NCBI GenBank assembly: GCA_942159475.1
Contig: OW804099.1
Location: 12,646,119-12,710,118, forward strand
Direction: 5' to 3'
DNA length: 64,000 nt
Source: Sthenelais limicola
Taxonomy: Eukaryota; Annelida; Polychaeta; Phyllodocida; Sigalionidae
In this document: piece after piece, positions 58,101 to 64,000 of the stretch
Layout of the letters: each line of letters opens with the position of its first letter
Position numbering within the stretch: the stretch's first letter is position 1
The notes under the pieces: model-generated
What the model was told of the DNA's origin: nothing
The model's input: only the letters and a program-made list of their open reading frames with translations
Databases searched by the model: none
Position numbers and translations under genes: made by a program

Positions 58101-61100
58101 TTGAAAAAGAACATGAAACTGACAGGTGGTGGTTGTGGTGGCCAGGAGGCCTTAACGTTCTCTTTCTCCCATGAACAGATAAAAGAGTTCTTAGCGGCAA
58201 GAGCGCTGTCCAAATTGGAATATTCTCTTAAAGAATCCCTCGTCATCTTGCTTGCTAGTTACCAGTATGTAGGGTTGCTGGCCTTCCTGGCTGGCCTCAT
58301 GCAACCCGAGGAGTCGTTGGACTTTATTATAAACACAGACTTCTTCCTGACCTGTGAATATGACACAATGACTCAGCACTGTACTGACACCATGACTCAG
58401 CACTCTACTGACTGCACACAGAGCTGTACAGAGGACTGGTGTGCAGTGCTGGACAGCAAGTGCAGCCTGCTCCAGGACAGGCTGAACCAGTTGTCTCATG
58501 TCTGCACCGAGGCTCCATATGAGAACATACTGTCTCAGGTGCAACACTTGCCCCACCTGGTGGTAGCTCATGAAGAGTGGGAGGCCCATGACTGCAGCTA
58601 CACCTGGTGTGGGATGGAGGAGACGGTGGACAGGTTCCTGCCTGACCTCTATGAGGTACTGCAGGACTATGATGGTGTCATGGCTCCCTCTGTACTCAAG
58701 GTGCTGTCCAGCGTCCCTGCCTCCTGGTGAGCCCATTATTAGTCTATCAATAGCAGTAGTTTACACTTTATTTCATGATGCATTTTGTAACATGTTCTTT
58801 GGTTGTTAAAAGTAAATGAAGTAGCCCAAGGCACAACTAAAAGCTTGAAGGTCGCAAAATAAAAAAAACACAAAGAGTCAAAATTATGCTTTGTTTCAGT
58901 TGAGTAGCCTTCAACTTGATTAATTCTTTTTTAAAGTAAATATTCCTCTAGGTATTTAGAGGGGTCTCTTAAATATCTTGTAATATATTTCTCATAATAT
59001 ATTCAGGCATGGCTTTACATGATGACTGGCAATGACTTCTGTTTTCATTACATTGTTTTAATCTTATATTTTTCATTGCAGCATAAACTGGTCTAGGTTT
59101 CCCCTGACAGACAGAGCAGTAGAGATGTGGAAAATCTCCATATTATCAGACAGTGCCGCGGGGGACACTGGTGCCATCCACTCTATACCAACCTGCCAAT
59201 CCAGCAAACAGCTGCACCTGCTGAGGCATGAAGTTTACCCCAGGATGAAGTCACTTGCTGAATGCCAACCCGGGGGCTTCACCGCCGTCACTTTCCTACA
59301 AGAAGATGTGAGGAGGGAAGTGCTGGAGGCTGCCCATGCCTCAGGCCTCCACACTCTACAGTACACAGATGAGTTCTACATCCACTGTCAAGGCACTGGG
59401 TATGAGTTCAAGCCACAAGCAGGAGAGTATGCAGTGCCTGTACAGTACGGGGGCGGCAGGAGGAATCTCATCCTGGTGTCCATACAAGTTGATGTTGTGA
59501 GTAGATCACGAGTCACTCTCATCTACCAGAGTGAGCCTGACCTGGTCACTGGTCTACAACATGTGCTCACATACACTGGTAGTGCAGACCTGGAGCTCTT
59601 CCTCCTGCAGAACCACCAGGGCTCACCACTGACCTGCCCAAGTGAACCCATGGCTGATGACGTCAGGGCCGCACTCAGTGAACCCATGGCTGATGATATC
59701 AGGGCCACACATAGTGAACCCATGGCTGATGATATCAGGGCCACACATAGTGAACCCATGACTGATGATATCAGGGCCACACATAGTGAACCCATGACTG
59801 ATGATATCAGGGCCACACATAGTGAACCCATGGCTGATGATATCAGGGCCACACATAGTGAACCCATGACTGATGATATCAGGGCCACACATAGTGAACC
59901 CATGACTGATGATATCAGGGCCACACATAGTGAACCCATGACTGATGATATCAGGGCCACACATAGTGAACCCATGGCTGATGATATCAGGGCCACACAT
60001 AGTGAACCCATGACTGATGATATCAGGGCCACACATAGTGAACCCATGGCTGATGATATCAGGGCCACACATAGTGAACCCATGACTGATGATATCAGGG
60101 CCACACATAGTGAACCCATGACTGATGATATCAGGGCCTCCCTCAGTCAACTGATGGAGAAAGGGTTGGACACACTGTGGATGAACATGAGTGATATAGC
60201 TCAAGGGTTGTCATGGTTACCTGATGGCTGCCCTCACCTCACATTGGGGCTGTGGCCCTCCAAGGCCCTCACCCAGTCCTCATGGGAACAAGTGGCCTGC
60301 GCTCTGCATGGTAGGACCGTGGGTTGTCTCAGTCTGCATCTTCCTGATCTGAGGGAGGAGAGTTGTCAGATGTTGGAAGAAGCTGTACCACACATATCTG
60401 GCTGCATAACAAGCTCAGTGGTGTGGATCTCTGCTGGCTCCATTCCAGTTGACAAGGTGGTGGCAATGCTCCAGCTAGAGCATCCAAGGTTTGCTTTCCT
60501 GGGAACGGAAATAACAGGCATCTCCAGTATAGAGCAGATCACCTTCCTGCTGAGATCCAGAGTGTGCAATGTGTCCTTAACACCAGATGGAGACCTGCTG
60601 CAAGGTGATGGGACAGAGGATGCCGCCTCCATGCAGAGGTTATTCCTGCACGACTGGAGCAAATGTGTGGCCACTAGCAGCACAACAGACCTCTACTTCA
60701 GCCTACTCAGGAAGAGGAAGGCGCAGACTCTGATTATCAAACTACCCATGTGTATCAATGCATCACAAAGTCACCGAGTGGGCATGCACTTGGTGGAGCT
60801 GATGACTGAGGAGCCAGGAGAGAGTCTGACGGTAAGGATAGCGGGTGCTGCAGGATCCATGGCCTGCCTGCATGCCCTGCTGTGGCACCCGGCCATCTAC
60901 ACCCTGTCTGTGCCTGGTCACAAGCCCTATGTGTTAGCCCACAGCCCACCAGAGGGAGCTGTCCACACAGGACCACTACACCTACGCCCTCTACAGGACT
61001 GCTGCCATCTTGTCCAGTTCAAGGTCACTCTGGGTGAAGTGAAAATGGCTTGTCAAAGTGTGGCAGACATTGGGAAAGGCCTCAAGCACTTGCTGGAACA

Positions 61101-64000
61101 AACAGATGTAACAGTAACCAAGTTAATTGTGACAGTTAAAGAGGTTGATGGGCAGGCACCATGCCTTGTCAGTGAATCTGTTGATGGTATGAGTGTTGAA
61201 GCACGTGCCCAGCAAAGACTGGCTAAACTAGTGAATAGAGGTCTACGGTCAGTGTGCCTGAACATGGCAGACATAGAGACTATTGGACACCTGCTGCCTG
61301 ATGCCTGTGATATGGTGGACCTAGGTGCATGGGTCACCTCAACTTTAACCTTGGACCACTGGAAGACCTTCATGCAGCTAATTAAAGCTAAACAGATACA
61401 GAGTATGAGCCTGCAGCTACTGGCCACAGAGAACTGTCTACAGCTGGCGGCCATAGCTGGGGAGTTGAGCACCTGCCCAGGCCTGAAGGTGTTCTGGGTG
61501 TATGGTGGGGTGCATGATGTGGAGGCGGTGGTGAGTGCCATAGAGGTGGATACAGCCAAGCAGCTCCTGTTCAACTTGACCAGAATCACTAACATCAACA
61601 CCACAGCACAGCTCTCAGTCATACTGGAAGCTGGAGGTTAGTTTATTATTATTTATCATTGATACTATTATTCTTTTGTTGTTTTTACAATTTCCGAAAA
61701 AAGGTTCTCCCTTTCTGCCCATGTCTTTCAGAATTGTCACTTTAGTTGAAAGCCATATTATACTAGATATATTTGAGTAAATTTACTTCCTGGTTGTTCA
61801 TTAAAGACCCTATCCATATCTACTCTCTGCTACCTTCTGATTGCCCCCCAGGAACCTGAATCTTCTCCATATGTTCTTGTGTTTGTATTGAAGGTATGGC
61901 GATGTCTCTGGAGAAGGGTGAAGACTGGAAGTGTGGCTTGCTACCAGTGGAGGAGAGTGCCCGGTGTCTGACCATGAGCTGGCAGAGCTGCAGTGCTGAT
62001 GTGGGCACAGTCAGTGTCTACCAGGAGCTGGTGAAGGCCTGCTGTGACATGCTCCCCGGCATCATCAACCTCCCCATGTGTAACACTCAGGAGCAGCTCA
62101 GCTACCTGCACCACCAGCTCTACTGCCCCCTGCTGCAGGCAGAGCATGATGCACTTACTACAGCTCATGTCAAATTTGTTCTTAAAGATGGACTTCAGGA
62201 GAAGTTTAAGGACACAGTGGATGTGACTGGTATGCATACCCTGTCCTTCACTAACAACGGTAGAGTGATTGTCTACATCTCCAAAGCACCAGCAAGGAAT
62301 TATGAAAACACCAAAGAGCAACTCATCTCCATTGGAGAAGGTGGTGGTGTTGCTCATCTAGTAAAAAGTGACTTTGTTTGTGCCAAGGGTCTGCAAGAGC
62401 TCACTGTTACTTGCCAAAACCTTGGTATAGCATATGGTGCCTTGGCCGGTGTACTCAAGGATATGGATGGAAATTTGGTCAGTCTTGCTGTAGAAGTTAT
62501 GAAAGGTGGATTCCTGCAAAATGATCAAACAATAACATCTACCAATAGTGAAGTGGATGACCATCAATTCAAACAGTTGTTGGAAGCGCTGGTTGCAAAG
62601 GGCATAAAAGATCTTAACTTCAACACTTATGATGAAGGTTTGAAAGGAAATATTTTGCCTGACAACAATCCAGATTTGGACATAGGACTGAGAATATATG
62701 GAAGGCCTCCAAAAGAGGAACTGACACGCAGTGTTGAACCATTGCTGGGTAAAACTCTGAGGGAGGTTATCCTATCTTGTATGGGGGAGAGCGATGATGA
62801 TGCCATAATGACCACCCTTTCTGACAATCTGCCGGCGATGGAGAACATCAAGTTCTTGTTCTTCTCCCATGGCTCCCATGCCAGCTTCATGAAGTTCAGA
62901 GATATGGTGAGTGAGAAGTTGCCTGACATGAGCTTGTGTGACACAGCGTTACACCTGATGCAGTTGATGGTGTTTGAGGGGTCGGTGGAGGAGGACAGTC
63001 TAGAGCTGAGTAGTGATGTTATAGATGTGCTCTGTCAGCCACTGCTGCTGATTCAGGACGCCAAGCTGCACCAGGACACTGTGCTTAGTCTACTCAGTGT
63101 GAAGGAGACACACAGGAGGATCAAGATGTTTGATACAACTATAACAGTGGATGGCAACAACCTGCAGGTCTTGCACCAAGTCCTCAGTGCAGACCTCACC
63201 AAATGTTCCCTGGAGATTGGCCAGGCCCAGCCAGAAAGTAATCCAGTAGATGCAGCCCAAGGAACAAATGGTGAAACACTAGCTGTAGCACAAGAGTCAG
63301 GGGGATCACATGTACCTAACCTATTGGCTGAAGTGACCACTCAGGAACCAGAAGTGACCACTCAGGAACCAGGAGTGACCACTCAGGAGCCAGGAGTGAC
63401 CACTCAGAAACCAGAAGTGACCACTCAGGAACCAGGAGTGACCACTCAGGAACCAGGAGTGACCACTCAGGAACCAGAAGTGACCACTCAGGAACCAGAA
63501 GTGACCACTCAGGAACCAGAGATGACCACTCAGGAACCAGAAGTGACCACTCAGGAACCAGGAGTGACCACTCAGGAACCAGAGGTGACCACTCAGGAAC
63601 CAGAAGTGACCACTCACGAACCAGAGATGACCACTCAGGAACCAGAGGTGACCACTCAGGAACCAAAAGTGACCACTCAGGAACCAGAAGTGACCACTCA
63701 GAAACCAGAAGTGACCACTCAGACACCAGAGGTGACCACTCAGGAACAAGAAGTATCAGAAGTGACCACTCAGAGACCAGAAGTATCAGAAGTGACCACT
63801 CTGGAACCAGAGGTGTCAGAGGTGACCGCTGAGGCAACTGCTGGGGTGCCTGAGGTTAGTGCTCAAAAACCAGAAGCGTTGGCCGTGACCCCTAAGAAAC
63901 CAGAGGTATCCAATGAAATAAATCAGGAAACAGACAGGACAGAAACAAACAGGACAGAAACAGACAGACCAGAAACAAACAGACCAGAAACAGCTAATGA
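45932..64000 (+). CDS. Giant NACHT-domain NLR-like protein, 3' end beyond window
   Basis: Predicted cytosolic STAND-type NTPase receptor. Exons: 45932-46195, 46818-46986, 52864-53035, 57149-58726, 59082-61636 and 61894-64000 (open). Every junction is GT-AG and phases agree (0,1,2,2,1), giving 2281 codons. Order: degenerate OTU-like region (about 53-141); linker; NACHT with P-loop GDGGAGKTT (249-257), Walker B LVILEGLDEA (321-330) and sensor VLVTSRP (about 352-358); LRNPLLCNLAL and SFSHEQIKEFLAARALS, as in NLR winged-helix/HD2 segments; unknown region; 12-residue repeats (915-1081); LRR-like modules; about twenty VTTQEP-type heptads (2059-2225). NLRs act as intracellular immune sensors, but a role here is inferred only. 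The start could lie upstream: an ATG at 45854 opens 14 codons ending in CAG|gtaaag. Confidence 0.82.
46818..46986 (+). CDS. NLR exon 2
   Basis: 169 nt, acceptor attgcag|GACGTG, donor GAGAAAG|gttagt. Encodes DVDPLVNVCDTFNVNLCIVQ, resembling the mid-OTU helix-strand, and ends YTYTSLTEK, resembling the OTU HYNSL block with Thr for His. The exon end and donor are repeated four times in the following intron. Confidence 0.72.
46938..47205 (+). repeat. 67-bp tandem repeat of the NLR exon 2 end and donor (4 units)
   Basis: Units contain catacaaccctacacctaca, cctcactcacagagaaag and the donor gttagtcatttatac. The first unit is the real exon end; the following three lie in intron 2. Extending to a later donor would read GAG-AAA-GGT-TAG and stop. 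Confidence 0.92.
47698..47855 (+). repeat. 59-bp tandem array, left block (interrupted)
   Basis: Units contain acctagatatyacaatataa, gtttatccctataatatatg and acctataacataaa. The array is cut in mid-unit by the 47856-52708 element and resumes at 52709-52850. Confidence 0.92.
48481..48600. repeat. TIR-family relic shared with 5174-5290
   Basis: ctcccaaacaggcagcattt and agaaaaaataaaattcgt then tttggtgtaca are shared with the left end of the 5174-6408 element. No matching right terminus is visible, so it is a solo end or a diverged relative. Confidence 0.75.
48617..51260. repeat. Giant inverted repeat (palindrome), arms about 0.95 kb
   Basis: The left arm (48617-49570) and right arm (51260-49845) are nearly identical when one is reversed. 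For example, the 93-codon frame 48922-48641 (minus) reappears at 50965 (plus) with almost no change. The centre (about 49570-49845) is a 275-bp spacer. The right arm is interrupted by a 485-bp insertion (50003-50487). Confidence 0.92.
50003..50487. mobile_element. 485-bp insertion in the right palindrome arm
   Basis: Comparison with the left arm (uninterrupted at about 49395) defines the insertion. Its ends share tttacaaattgacag and, reversed, ttcacaaattccgtc, then cgccatacca and tgcatacca. These read as short imperfect TIRs of a MITE. Confidence 0.7.
52709..52855 (+). repeat. 59-bp tandem array, right block
   Basis: Continuation of the 47698 array after the inserted element, ending 10 bp before the exon 3 acceptor. 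Confidence 0.92.
52864..53035 (+). CDS. NLR exon 3 (linker before NACHT)
   Basis: 172 nt, acceptor cttctag|ATGTTG, donor CAAAAA|gtaatt. Encodes DVEAREEEVVARYITWFRSA, then FSRFDDVMKTDML and EEPSDAQEKIK. Phase connects exon 2 (phase 1) to exon 4 (phase 2). Helical, no family recognised. Confidence 0.72.
53060..53102. repeat. (ATT)n microsatellite, NLR intron 3
   Basis: About 12 ATT units with two interruptions. Confidence 0.9.
53700..55100. repeat. Complex direct and inverted repeats in NLR intron 3
   Basis: Direct repeats: ataaagtaagaaattcga at about 53814 and 54140; the taacgtagcrtaaat with ggacgtta/agacgtta pair at about 54510 and 55040. Inverted repeats: 54216-54298 pairs with 54938-54856 through aggcatgttgctaggcagcg and cgccaaataggcg. 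Probably one foldback element in several pieces. Confidence 0.7.
55100..57148. other. Remainder of NLR intron 3
   Basis: No exon or element recognised. Short inverted words such as aaacacctgcccg and aaacgcctgcccc near 55875 and 56055 suggest an old repeat. Confidence 0.4.
57149..58726 (+). CDS. NLR exon 4 (NACHT NTPase)
   Basis: Acceptor attgcag|GATTCAG, donor CTCCTG|gtgagc. It carries the complete nucleotide-binding module: TVVLEGDGGAGKTTLVQKW, HCLVILEGLDEAHN, VRVLVTSRPDQRDLP, IERLRNPLLCNLALHIAVVD, SFSHEQIKEFLAARAL and LLAFLAGLMQPEESLDF. A single large exon for NACHT plus winged-helix/HD2 is usual in invertebrate NLRs. Codon use and GC content rise sharply compared with flanking intron. Confidence 0.92.
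59082..61636 (+). CDS. NLR exon 5 (12-residue repeats and LRR-like modules)
   Basis: Acceptor attgcag|CATAAAC, donor GCTGGAG|gttagt. After an unfamiliar region (GYEFKPQAGEYAVPVQYGGG) come fourteen SEPMxDDIRATH repeats. Then two diverged copies of a roughly 135-residue module follow, one starting MEKGLDTLWMNMSDIAQGLS and the other VNRGLRSVCLNMADIETIGH. The shared layout is MNMSDI/LNMADI, LPDGC/LPDAC, W...W, SLHL/SLQL. Confidence 0.88.
59641..60144 (+). repeat. 36-bp in-frame repeat, 14 units (NLR exon 5)
   Basis: Units agtgaacccatg, r-ctgatgatatcagg and gccacacat encode SEPM(A/T)DDIRATH. The A/T alternation marks two unit types, and the first and last units are diverged (DDVRAAL, DDIRASL). 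The minus-strand frames across it are shadows. Confidence 0.97.
61894..64000 (+). CDS. NLR exon 6 (open to window end)
   Basis: Acceptor attgaag|GTATGG continues exon 5 in phase 1. No stop through 64000. It contains another diverged module (LVAKGIKDLNFNTYDEGLKG), then from 63331 the VTTQEP heptads, and a tail of NRTETDRPETN type. Upstream unit CQNLGIAYGALAGVLKDMDG is LRR-like. The true C-terminus is outside the window. Confidence 0.85.
63331..63830 (+). repeat. 21-bp in-frame repeat, about 20 units (NLR exon 6)
   Basis: Units gaagtgaccactcaggaacc encode (E/G)VTTQEP. The right end degenerates to VSEVTTLEPEVSEVTAE. Thr-rich, acidic, probably a disordered or modified spacer. Confidence 0.97.

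Noticed and set aside
57138..58736. Minus-strand frames opposite the NACHT exon
   Set aside because: The plus strand has an unambiguous NACHT domain over the same span.
59523..60204. Minus-strand frames of 190+ codons opposite the 12-residue repeat
   Set aside because: Shadows of the plus-strand NLR coding repeat; the plus frame extends on both sides with conserved domains and correct splice phases.
63316..63837. Minus-strand frames of WSLLVPE / SGHFWFL type
   Set aside because: Shadows of the coding 21-bp repeat of NLR exon 6.

Overview
This window is from a eukaryotic nuclear genome, most probably a marine invertebrate animal. The evidence is multi-exon genes with GT-AG introns, several decayed non-LTR retrotransposons, TIR elements and MITEs, and many minisatellites. 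The gene content (a flavin monooxygenase pair and a very large NACHT-domain receptor without classical LRRs) fits an invertebrate deuterostome, lophotrochozoan or cnidarian; I cannot name the species. No tRNA, rRNA or CRISPR array was recognised.

Layout. (1) 1-10200, minus strand: FMO copy 1, a flavin-containing monooxygenase of the GS-OX/senecionine-oxygenase type. Five exons are visible and the last exon lies left of the window. Intron 1 is inflated to 6.8 kb by a dead LINE with an SGNH-esterase-like ORF1, itself interrupted by a 1.2 kb TIR element. Intron 2 carries a TTAA-flanked MITE that is absent from copy 2. (2) 10200-14700: repeat-rich flank, ending in a 1.1 kb polypurine GGA/GGT minisatellite. 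(3) 14900-21200: a minus-strand LINE split by a second, plus-strand LINE with a 12-bp target-site duplication, and by other repeats. (4) 23350-31620, minus strand: FMO copy 2, complete in six exons (429 codons). (5) 31650-45800: duplicated flank, a LINE fragment, two large minisatellites (44 bp and 65 bp periods), hairpins and MITEs. (6) 45932-64000, plus strand: one NLR-like gene in at least six exons, 2281 codons and still open at the window edge.

The two FMO genes form a segmental duplication of roughly 10-14 kb per unit. The duplication extends past exon 1 into the upstream flank, and each copy later gained its own insertions. A recurring pattern is that tandem repeats begin at coding edges: the FMO exon 1/donor junction in both copies, the NLR exon 2/donor junction, and the FMO copy 2 stop codon.

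The NLR-like protein reads, in order: an N-terminal region resembling an OTU fold with both catalytic residues replaced; a linker; a NACHT NTPase with winged-helix and HD2-like segments; an unfamiliar region; fourteen 12-residue repeats; at least three diverged copies of a large LRR-like module; and about twenty VTT-QEP heptad repeats followed by a Thr/Glu-rich tail. This is the most unusual gene in the window. Its intron 2 holds a 4.85 kb TA-flanked TIR element containing a near-perfect long palindrome.

Limits: exon boundaries were derived by hand from splice consensus and reading phase; no alignment, profile search or expression evidence was available.
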